A DNA stretch of 64,000 nt from Flavivirga eckloniae (GTDB taxonomy: Bacteria > Bacteroidota > Bacteroidia > Flavobacteriales > Flavobacteriaceae): positions 4,541,001 to 4,605,000 of the forward strand of contig NZ_CP025791.1 in the NCBI RefSeq assembly GCF_002886045.1, given 5' to 3'. The position numbers were made by a program, and so were the translations under genes. The notes beneath the pieces are model-generated. The model saw only the letters and a program-made list of their open reading frames with translations, had not been told where the DNA came from and ran no database searches. Positions 26,023 to 32,393 of the stretch are shown one piece after another; the stretch's first letter is position 1, and each line of letters opens with the position of its first letter.

Positions 26023-27045
26023 ATGGGGAACCAAAAGCTGGAGAACAAAAATATATGCTTATTAGGCAATTATTTTAGTCTTCGCGGTTTAAAATCAATT
26101 AGAAAAGATATAGTAACAGCAGGCGGTATACTTATAAAAGCACCAAGATATGCCGATATAATATTTATTGGAACAAGATTAGAAAGGAAACATTGCAAGC
26201 TTTTACAGGGGATTAAAAGCAATGTAGAAGTTTACTTTGAATTTGAGCTTCTAAAAATTGTAGGTAGAGAAGAATTGCTCCCGAAAACCCAGGGGATATT
26301 CGAAGGCGTAGCATATCGCATTTACGACATGGTACGAGAATTAATATACCATGAAAATATTGATATTCATCAATTTAAAATGCTTCCCTTCAAACAAGAT
26401 AATTCAAAAGATACGGATACAAATAAATTAAGTGAATGGAAAGATAAAGCTGGTATAAGCGATTCCATGCTTAGTTTTTTTGGAAACATTGATAGCCTTA
26501 ATTTACTATGGTCGTTTAAAGATAACCCTAACCAAAATTCATTTTATAGAAGTGACGTATTAAAACAAAAAGACTCAGGTTGGTATGTTAACGATTTAGA
26601 GTACGATGGCAGTATAAGAATTATGCCTTTAGATATTATGTTTGGAAGCTATGCCAAATATAATTGGGCAGATTTACACCCAGTAACCGGAGAGCAATTA
26701 AATGTTTATTTAAACCAGCTTACAGGAGAACCTTTAGAGGCCGACCTTAAAATGTTAGATTATTTTTCTGAACGTAACATGATGGCTATACAGTGCCTTC
26801 CTAAAAAAGAAGATGCCATTTTACTGTTTGGAGATAATAATGGGGGCGCTTTTGATAGCTATATACCCACAACATTCCAATCTTACATTGAAATGATACT
26901 AAACACTTATGGCTCTGTAAATGCAAGGAGGCAGTTTTACTCCAATGGTTTTCAAAAAAATGATAAATATAAACTTTTGGAAAAGCCCAAGTCTTATTGG
27001 GAAAGGAGAAAGAGGTTTTCTCTGAACCAAAATAAATTTATCTAA
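26023..27045 (+). CDS. BRCT-like domain protein with SMI1/KNR4-like C-terminal part
   Basis: 340 residues, no signal peptide. Residues about 8-85 resemble a BRCT domain of the DNA-ligase type: NICLLGNYFSL, an AGGILIKAP turn, YADIIFIGTRLERKHCKLL and FEFELLKIVG. The C-terminal ~150 residues (IRIMPLDIMFGSYAKYNW, LLFGDNNGGAFDSYIPTTF, QSYIEMILNTYGSVNARRQF) resemble SMI1/KNR4 (SUKH-like) proteins, which include immunity proteins against bacterial toxins. Both matches are weak, from pattern only. It heads a short cluster with a membrane protein and a lipoprotein (16-nt gap, then 1-nt overlap). No toxin gene is adjacent. Confidence 0.5.
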   Translation: MGNQKLENKNICLLGNYFSLRGLKSIRKDIVTAGGILIKAPRYADIIFIGTRLERKHCKLLQGIKSNVEVYFEFELLKIVGREELLPKTQGIFEGVAYRIYDMVRELIYHENIDIHQFKMLPFKQDNSKDTDTNKLSEWKDKAGISDSMLSFFGNIDSLNLLWSFKDNPNQNSFYRSDVLKQKDSGWYVNDLEYDGSIRIMPLDIMFGSYAKYNWADLHPVTGEQLNVYLNQLTGEPLEADLKMLDYFSERNMMAIQCLPKKEDAILLFGDNNGGAFDSYIPTTFQSYIEMILNTYGSVNARRQFYSNGFQKNDKYKLLEKPKSYWERRKRFSLNQNKFI

Positions 27046-27061
27046 ACACATTATATTTTAA

Positions 27062-27271
27062 ATGATTAACGGATTTATTCTACTTATACTTTCCATATAC
27101 ATATGGTTTGGAACTTTAAAACAACCAGCAGAACAATCCAGTTCAGGTTTTATTTTTATTTGGAAAAAGATTTTTGGTGTAAAAGGATACGTTATTACAG
27201 CAAAAATTATAGCAGTGCTGGTTTTGCTTGCCGCCTTGTCTGAGTTTTATAAACATTTTGGACTTAATTAA
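27062..27271 (+). CDS. Small two-helix membrane protein
   Basis: 69 residues with two transmembrane segments: GFILLILSIYIWFGTL (about 3-19) and VITAKIIAVLVLLAALSEFY (about 44-63), with a lysine-rich stretch between. It lies 16 nt after the BRCT-like gene, and its TAA overlaps the next ATG by one base (TAATG), so the two are probably translationally coupled. Function unknown. Confidence 0.7.
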   Translation: MINGFILLILSIYIWFGTLKQPAEQSSSGFIFIWKKIFGVKGYVITAKIIAVLVLLAALSEFYKHFGLN

Positions 27272-27711
27272 TGGAAAAGATTAATACCCTATTACTGCTG
27301 GTGTTTTTTCTACTTAACTCTTGCTCCTCAACACCAGAGTTTGTAAAATTAGAAGATTTATGCTCTGAAGCTTACTGGGGAGAGACTATTGTTACAGAAG
27401 GGACTCTGTATTTACCATTGAATAAAACCAACAATAAAGTAGGATTTACTATTGGGATTAAAGATGAGATTACAGGTGTTAAGATGCCAAACTTAAAAAT
27501 TTTCGCTTCGGTAGACGAAACAAAGAATTGTATGCGATACCTCCCTATTTCTTATTCGGAAATGGATGTTAAAGTATTCGATAATAACGGCGAAGTTATA
27601 GCGTTTGGAGATAGAATTAGGGTAACTGGGAGCATTGGCGGAGCCGATCAAGACCTTTGTGATTTATGGGTAGAAAAGCTGGAAAAAATAAATAAAGATC
27701 GCAAAGAATAA
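27271..27711 (+). CDS. Hypothetical lipoprotein with OB-fold-like domain
   Basis: 146 residues with lipoprotein signal MEKINTLLLLVFFLLNSC. The mature part (GETIVTEGTLYLPLN, MKVF-like strand MDVKVFDNNGEVIAFGDRIR and VTGSIGG) has the strand order of an OB-fold binding domain, but no family is recognised with confidence. Two cysteines (DLCSEAYW and KNCMRYL) might form a disulfide. It is the last gene of the three-gene cluster and ends 68 nt from the convergent HxlR gene. Confidence 0.65.
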   Translation: MEKINTLLLLVFFLLNSCSSTPEFVKLEDLCSEAYWGETIVTEGTLYLPLNKTNNKVGFTIGIKDEITGVKMPNLKIFASVDETKNCMRYLPISYSEMDVKVFDNNGEVIAFGDRIRVTGSIGGADQDLCDLWVEKLEKINKDRKE

Positions 27712-27778
27712 TAATAGAGGTCATAGCAAAATATCATTTACATTAATCATCAGGCGATTGTTCTATTAAATTTTATAA

Positions 27779-28228
27779 CTAACAATAGTTCTTAGCATCA
27801 AAACTTCTAACAGAAGCTATAATTTCTTTAAGAAAAGCATCCTTATCTGTTACGATTCTGTGAATTACTGTACGCATCGTTTTAGAATCCTGATTGGAAA
27901 TTTGTAGAGAATTATCAAAATTAAAACCAAAAACCATCATTTCCAGTATAATAGGGATGATACCAATACCTTTTTCGGTAAGCGTATATACTTTTTTAGT
28001 TTTTTGTAGCTCATATTTTTTACTGACTAAAAAACCTTGAGATTCCAGCATTTTTAGCCTATCGGATAAAACGTTGGTAGCAATACCTTCACCACCTTCT
28101 AAAAACTCGTTATAAAAACGAAACCCTCTAAAAACGATATCTCTAATAATTAATAATGTCCATTTATCCCCAAGGATGTCTAAAGCTCGACTTATTGGGC
28201 ACTCAGACCTTTTAGTAATTTTTTTCAT
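27779..28228 (-). CDS. HxlR-family transcriptional regulator 1
   Basis: 149 residues from the ATG at 28228 (MKKITKRSECPISRALDILG). An ATG at 28270 would add 14 residues but lies inside the operator, so it is rejected. HxlR winged-helix features are CPISRALDILGDKWTLLIIR, FNFD and EGIATNVLSDRLKMLESQGF and VYTLTEKGIGIIPIILEM. The conserved cysteine near the N-terminus (SECP) is the redox or electrophile sensor in YodB-like members. It is divergent from the NTF2-like gene at 28316, with two 17-bp operators between. Confidence 0.9.
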   Translation of the reverse strand: MKKITKRSECPISRALDILGDKWTLLIIRDIVFRGFRFYNEFLEGGEGIATNVLSDRLKMLESQGFLVSKKYELQKTKKVYTLTEKGIGIIPIILEMMVFGFNFDNSLQISNQDSKTMRTVIHRIVTDKDAFLKEIIASVRSFDAKNYC

Positions 28229-28232
28229 AATC

Positions 28233-28295
28233 ACTTGTTTTTTGCAAGTTAATGTATATATTTGTATCACTTGCTTTTTGCAAGTAACAAATATA
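28233..28295. promoter_or_regulatory. Twin HxlR operators around face-to-face promoters (module 1)
   Basis: Two inverted repeats ACTTG(T/C)TTTTTGCAAGT at 28233-28249 and 28269-28285. A plus-strand -7 element TATATTTG (28257-28264) lies between them, and a minus-strand TATATTTG (28288-28295) lies just outside the second. Binding would block both directions. Confidence 0.7.
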
Positions 28296-28315
28296 ATTAT
28301 AAAAAAATAAAGATT

Positions 28316-28663
28316 ATGACTAAACCATTAGAAGTAGTAGAAAGCTTTTTTAAAGCCATTAACGCAGGAGATTTTAATTTAGCCAAACAATTCATGACAG
28401 ACAATCATGAATACCATGGCCCTATGTTTTCAACAACTAGCCCAGAAGATTATTTTGAGAAATTAGAGGCTTTTAAAATGGAATTCGCTGTAGAAACACA
28501 AGATATGTTGGTAGCAGACCATGCTGTAACCCATGTAGCCATTCTAAAAGTATTATCGCCAGTACAGGCTAGCATACCCACTTGCGAAGTATTTAAAATT
28601 AAAGAAGAAAAGATCGAAAAACAGTACTTTTATTTCGATACAGCTTTGTTTCCAAAAGGGTAA
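28316..28663 (+). CDS. NTF2-like/SnoaL-like protein
   Basis: 115 residues from the ATG at 28316 (MTKPLEVVESFFKAINAGD), the start that follows the operator region. The first helix pair VVESFFKAINAGDFNLAKQF and NHEYHGPMFSTTSPEDYFEK, plus the strands VADHAVTHVAILKV and CEVFKIKEEKIEKQYFY, fit the NTF2/SnoaL alpha+beta cone fold. Such proteins bind or isomerise small hydrophobic molecules. It is the likely target of the divergent HxlR regulator, whose operators overlap its promoter. The ligand is unknown. Confidence 0.75.
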   Translation: MTKPLEVVESFFKAINAGDFNLAKQFMTDNHEYHGPMFSTTSPEDYFEKLEAFKMEFAVETQDMLVADHAVTHVAILKVLSPVQASIPTCEVFKIKEEKIEKQYFYFDTALFPKG

Positions 28664-28683
28664 CTGGTTAAAAGAATACGGTA

Positions 28684-29109
28684 TTACTTATTAGAAATCT
28701 TCTTGTATTCTTTTAGCAGAGAAACACTTATTTTCTCTTGTAGAGCTTTACCGCCTTCAACAAGATCTTTAACGTGCTTTTTATTCTTATCCGATACCGG
28801 TCTATGCTTAACACTCCACTGAGCAATTTCTATCATTACAGGGATTAAATCGATACCTTTTTTAGTAAGCGTATATACATTCTTTTGTTTGTGATGATCG
28901 TCTTTGCTCTTTATAATAATGCCCAATTCTTCTAGTTTATTTAATCTGTTGGTTAAAATATTACTCGCAATTTTTTCATCAGACTCTCGCATTTCATTAA
29001 AATAACGCTTTCCATCAAACATAATATCCCTAATAATCAATAAAGTCCATTTATCACCGAATACTTCTAAAGCTTGATTAATAGGGCATTGGGATTTACT
29101 GTCTTTCAT
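28684..29109 (-). CDS. HxlR-family transcriptional regulator 2
   Basis: 141 residues from the ATG at 29109 (MKDSKSQCPINQALEVFGDK); upstream codons run into the operator. It is clearly paralogous to the HxlR protein at 27779: CPINQALEVFGDKWTLLIIR, FDGKRYFNEMRESDEKIASN, ILTNRLNKLEELGII and VYTLTKKGIDLIPVMIEI, with the same N-terminal cysteine. It is divergent from the SDR gene at 29216, with twin operators between whose sequence differs from those of module 1. The two modules look like a duplication whose binding specificity has diverged. Confidence 0.9.
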   Translation of the reverse strand: MKDSKSQCPINQALEVFGDKWTLLIIRDIMFDGKRYFNEMRESDEKIASNILTNRLNKLEELGIIIKSKDDHHKQKNVYTLTKKGIDLIPVMIEIAQWSVKHRPVSDKNKKHVKDLVEGGKALQEKISVSLLKEYKKISNK

Positions 29110-29129
29110 TTTAACTAATTTTATTTTAA

Positions 29130-29196
29130 AACTAGTTGCAAAAAACAATTAGTTTTATATATTTGTCTAGTTGCTTTTTGCAACCAGTCAAATATA
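29130..29196. promoter_or_regulatory. Twin HxlR operators around face-to-face promoters (module 2)
   Basis: Inverted repeats at 29130-29154 (arms AACTAGTTG/CAATTAGTT) and 29167-29187 (CTAGTTGC/GCAACCAG). The plus-strand -7 element TATATTTG (29158-29165) lies between them, and a minus-strand copy is at 29189-29196. Same layout as 28233-28295, with AGTTGC replacing ACTTGC in the half-site. Confidence 0.7.
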
Positions 29197-29215
29197 CCAC
29201 TTAAAATTATAAAAA

Positions 29216-29998
29216 ATGAAAAGTCAATTATTAAAAAACAAAAACGCACTTGTTTTTGGGGCTAAAGGCTCCACAGGCATAAAAGTTGCAGAAGCATTAA
29301 AAGAAAACGGAGCTAATATATACCTGTCGGATATCAATGTAGATGGTATAGAAACCTCAGACTTAGGGGAAATACGCCAGTTAGATACATTGGATGAAGA
29401 CGCCGTAAACCAGTATTTTAATTGGTTTAAAAGCGAAAATGTTTCTGTAGATATTGTGATTAATCTTAGTACGTCTAACCCGGCAGATTTTAATCATGGT
29501 AAACCGGCCATGGAGGTTTCTTTAGAACAATTCATGATGCCCTTGTACAGTACAACAGCCTCACAATTTGTAACAGCAAAAGCAGCTTACCCGATAATGT
29601 CTAAGCAAAAAAAAGGTGTCATTATTTTTATAACATCAACATTAGCAAAAGTTGGTTCACCATGGAGTGCCGCTTTAACAGCTTCTCATGCCTCCACAGA
29701 AGGTTTACTTAAGAGTTTGGCCAATGAGTGGGGAGCAGATGGGGTAAGGGTTATAGGGGTACGCTCTGAAGCTATGCCAGATTCACCAACCATAGATTAC
29801 ACATTTACTACCATGGGAAAAAATATGGATATGAGTAGAAACGAAATGCAAGGATTTATAGAACAAAACAAAACAGCATTAAAAAGGCTTCCATCTACCA
29901 AGGAAACGGCAAATGTAGTGGTATTGGCCGCTTCAGATTTAGCAGGTTATATGACGGGAACTATACTTAACCATTCAGGAGGTCATATATTGGAGTAA
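29216..29998 (+). CDS. SDR-family oxidoreductase lacking the usual Tyr/Lys pair
   Basis: 260 residues. Rossmann nucleotide motif GAKGSTGIKVAEAL (about 15-28), DI after strand 2, NLSTSNP in place of NNAG, and the serine of IFITSTLAKVG. Where SDR enzymes have YxxxK, this protein reads LTASH (in AALTASHASTEG), so both the catalytic Tyr and Lys appear replaced. The C-terminal LAASDLAGYMTGTILNHSGG is typical of SDRs. It may be a non-catalytic sensor or use another mechanism. It is the target of the divergent HxlR 2. Confidence 0.85.
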   Translation: MKSQLLKNKNALVFGAKGSTGIKVAEALKENGANIYLSDINVDGIETSDLGEIRQLDTLDEDAVNQYFNWFKSENVSVDIVINLSTSNPADFNHGKPAMEVSLEQFMMPLYSTTASQFVTAKAAYPIMSKQKKGVIIFITSTLAKVGSPWSAALTASHASTEGLLKSLANEWGADGVRVIGVRSEAMPDSPTIDYTFTTMGKNMDMSRNEMQGFIEQNKTALKRLPSTKETANVVVLAASDLAGYMTGTILNHSGGHILE

Positions 29999-30035
29999 TC
30001 TCCATATAAGCTTAGGGAAGTATAAAACCATATAC

Positions 30036-30083
30036 GAATTCGGGTAACGTTAAGACGTTAATCTCTTAATGTTGTCCGAATTC
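30036..30083. terminator. Bidirectional hairpin between convergent genes
   Basis: 20-bp stem with three wobbles (arms 30036-30055 and 30064-30083), 8-nt loop, between the SDR stop at 29998 and the convergent AraC gene end at 30092. Confidence 0.75.
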
Positions 30084-30091
30084 TTAGTTCA

Positions 30092-30958
30092 TCACGTAGT
30101 CTCTATATTTTTTCGGTACTCCAAAGGTTTTACCTGTTTAAACTTCTTAAAAACCCTAATAAAATGAGACACATTATTAAAACCGCTGCTAAATGCAATC
30201 TCCGTTATGCTTTTAGAAGTTTCTTGCATTAATTTACAAGCCTGAGCAATTTTAAGCTCGTTTACAAATTCCTTATACGTTTTTCTTGTATGCTTCTTAA
30301 AATAACGGCAAAAAGCATTGGGTGAGAGATGTGCCAGTGCACTAATATCCTGTAATGTAATATGTTCTTTATAGTTTTGCAATGTATATTCGAAAATAGC
30401 ATTCAATCTATCCAAATTTTGAGAGCTCATATTGGCTAATGTGTGCGTCTTGCATAACGTTTCTTTATGTTCTGTGTTAGCCATAAATTCCAAAAGATCG
30501 ATTAAAAGGCTTATTCGTTTTGCTCCGTTGGAATTTACCAAATCTAGAAGCATTTGTTTTAAAACAGGTTTGGCATTTTTCAAAAATTTAATGCCGTGTT
30601 CCGCCTTTTTAATAAACTGTTTAATACGTTGTAATTCGTAAAGGTTGAATAACGAACCTGCAAAATCCGGCTTAAATTGAATTACAATGGCTTGTGCTTT
30701 GTAATTAGGGTCTCCTTGAAAATACGCTACGTCGTTTATCCAACAATGAGGTAGCTGGGAGCCAACTAATACAGCATCATCAACATTAAAAGGTTCAATG
30801 CTATCACCAACAAATCGAGTTCCGCTACTTTTTAAAACATAAGTAAACTCCAACTCTTCATGGAAATGGAATGGATTATAAAAATTTGGAGTTGTTTCCA
30901 TAGATACCCGAAAAGAATAATCTCCATGCTTAGGAACTTGAATTAAAATTGGTTTCAT
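30092..30958 (-). CDS. AraC-family regulator with N-terminal cupin
   Basis: 288 residues. N-terminal cupin-type sensor (about 10-100): NFYNPFHFHEELEFTYVL, VGDSIEPFNVDDAVLVGSQL, PHCWIND. C-terminal double HTH (about 190-285): NYKEHITLQDISALAHLS, NAFCRYFKKHTRKTYKEFV and SFSSGFNNVSHFIRVFKKF-like helix. It is divergent from the RraA-family gene at 31112, whose promoter lies in the 153-nt spacer, and probably controls it. Ligands of such cupin-AraC proteins are usually sugars or small acids. Confidence 0.9.
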   Translation of the reverse strand: MKPILIQVPKHGDYSFRVSMETTPNFYNPFHFHEELEFTYVLKSSGTRFVGDSIEPFNVDDAVLVGSQLPHCWINDVAYFQGDPNYKAQAIVIQFKPDFAGSLFNLYELQRIKQFIKKAEHGIKFLKNAKPVLKQMLLDLVNSNGAKRISLLIDLLEFMANTEHKETLCKTHTLANMSSQNLDRLNAIFEYTLQNYKEHITLQDISALAHLSPNAFCRYFKKHTRKTYKEFVNELKIAQACKLMQETSKSITEIAFSSGFNNVSHFIRVFKKFKQVKPLEYRKNIETT

Positions 30959-31072
30959 AATGTTGCAAAATATGCATTGTAAAGTTAATAAAACTATATA
31001 AAAACGCTACACAATGGTAATTTTATGTTATTTCTGGTTAATTATAGAAGATTTTTAAGTGTAATTATTCTA

Positions 31073-31080
31073 TAATTTTG
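31073..31080 (+). promoter_or_regulatory. -7 promoter element TAATTTTG
   Basis: Exact TAnnTTTG match, 31 nt before the ATG of the RraA-family gene. Confidence 0.55.
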
Positions 31081-31111
31081 ACATAAACAATTAATATAAG
31101 ACATAAAAGTT

Positions 31112-31813
31112 ATGAGTAAGCCACTTTGGAAAAACGATACAGAGTTATTTGAGATAGCTAAAAAAGAATTATTTGTAGCCTTAGTAGGGGATGTACTAGA
31201 TCAATTAGAGTATACACATCAATTCGTAGGCCAGCAAATAAAACCAGTATCAGACGATATGGTAGTAATAGGAAGAGCTAAAACTGTGGTTGAGTGCGAT
31301 ATAGATAAAATTCCTCAAAGCATGATTAGAAACAATAAAAAAATCGCAGAACCATTCGGTATTATGTTTGAAGCATTGGATAGTTTAAAAGAGAACGAAG
31401 TATACATTTGCGACGGGGGTTCTCTTGATTATGCGCAATGGGGAGGATTAATGAGTACACGTGCTCTGTATTTAAAAGCTGTGGGAGCCGTTGTTAACGG
31501 ATACCACCGAGATACAAATGAAATTTTAAGATTAAAGTTCCCTACTTTTAGTCATGGAGCCTATGCACAAGATCAAGGACCAAGAGGAAAAGTAATCGAT
31601 TATGATTGCCCAATTACTTTTAATGGCATTCCCGTACACCCAGGCGATGTGGTTTTTGGAGATAGAGATGGCGTAGTTATAGTACCGAAAGATATGGTAG
31701 AACCTGTGTTTATAGGGGCTATTGAAAAAGCAAGAGGCGAAAAAAGCGTATTAAAAGCATTGCAGGACGGTATGAGTACCGAAGATGCTTTTAATCATTT
31801 TGGTATCATGTAA
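31112..31813 (+). CDS. RraA-family protein (aldolase/decarboxylase-like)
   Basis: 233 residues, cytoplasmic. The family motifs are GGLMSTRALYLKAVGAVVNG, YHRDTNEILRL (the Arg-Asp pair that positions the metal and pyruvate in HMG/CHA aldolases), the GDVVFGDRDGVVIVP strand and an N-terminal LVGDVLDQL. The family includes RNase E inhibitor RraA and 4-hydroxy-4-methyl-2-oxoglutarate/4-carboxy-4-hydroxy-2-oxoadipate aldolases. The inhibitor role is unlikely in this phylum; a sugar-acid or ketoacid aldolase or decarboxylase is more probable. It is divergent from a cupin-AraC regulator. Confidence 0.85.
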   Translation: MSKPLWKNDTELFEIAKKELFVALVGDVLDQLEYTHQFVGQQIKPVSDDMVVIGRAKTVVECDIDKIPQSMIRNNKKIAEPFGIMFEALDSLKENEVYICDGGSLDYAQWGGLMSTRALYLKAVGAVVNGYHRDTNEILRLKFPTFSHGAYAQDQGPRGKVIDYDCPITFNGIPVHPGDVVFGDRDGVVIVPKDMVEPVFIGAIEKARGEKSVLKALQDGMSTEDAFNHFGIM

Positions 31814-31929
31814 TAACAATCTTAAAAATTTGAGTAAGTATTTTACAGAGATGGTTTAACCTTCATATATCCTAATTTAAATGCATGAGTAACAGTTCAT
31901 TTAGTTCTCTACGCATTTTCTTATAAAAT

Positions 31930-31960
31930 GAACAAAATATAATACCATTAAGAACATTTT
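31930..31960 (+). promoter_or_regulatory. Candidate hybrid-sensor (AraC-type) direct-repeat site
   Basis: GAACAAAAT at 31930 and GAACATTTT at 31952, 22 bp apart. Similar pairs occur at 34854/34876, 39722/39743 and 40489/40510. AraC-type domains bind direct repeats about two helical turns apart. Confidence 0.35.
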
Positions 31961-32023
31961 AGGTGATAATAAGTTAAATAAAGTTTCTCAAGTTTGTATA
32001 GTAGAAAAATAATAATATAAAGA

Positions 32024-32095
32024 ATGGATTTTAGATACAATATGTATTGGTTGAAAAATCCAGGAAATGATAAATTATTAAAAACTACGTACTGA
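32024..32095 (+). CDS. Possible 23-residue peptide
   Basis: ATG at 32024 opens MDFRYNMYWLKNPGNDKLLK and ends 20 nt before a strong terminator. It has no recognised family; the position suggests a short transcript unit or a remnant of a larger gene. Confidence 0.2.
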   Translation: MDFRYNMYWLKNPGNDKLLKTTY

Positions 32096-32115
32096 TTATA
32101 GCCCTAATTATTGTG

Positions 32116-32154
32116 CACCCCTATTCAATACATTATTGAATAGGGGTGTTTCTT
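32116..32154 (+). terminator. Strong terminator
   Basis: Perfect 15-bp stem CACCCCTATTCAATA (32116-32130) and its complement (32134-32148) with a 3-nt loop, then TTTCTT. Confidence 0.85.
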
Positions 32155-32298
32155 GTTAAGGGTATAGTAATATATATAAAGTATATTGTAAACGATGGCT
32201 GATTTGTAGCTTTATTTATTAGTATTATTAACCAATTTTGAACGAATTATAGCTGTATAAAGAAATATTTGCCCTCTTAACAAGTAGTGTTGGGATGG

Positions 32299-32306
32299 TA
32301 TATTTG
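32299..32306 (+). promoter_or_regulatory. -7 promoter element TATATTTG upstream of GH97
   Basis: Exact TAnnTTTG match 87 nt before the GH97 start and downstream of the terminator at 32116. Confidence 0.55.
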
Positions 32307-32393
32307 TAATCGATACAGAAATATGATGTTAGAAAAATGATATAATTCGTGAAACATGATTTTTATAAAAACAATTAAATTTTCCTAAATATA

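Larger units (their letters stand above)
31814..32393. other. Intergenic stretch upstream of GH97 gene
   Basis: Contains a candidate direct-repeat regulator site (31930-31960), a possible 23-residue ORF (32024-32095), a strong terminator (32116-32154) and the GH97 promoter element (32299-32306). Confidence 0.5.
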
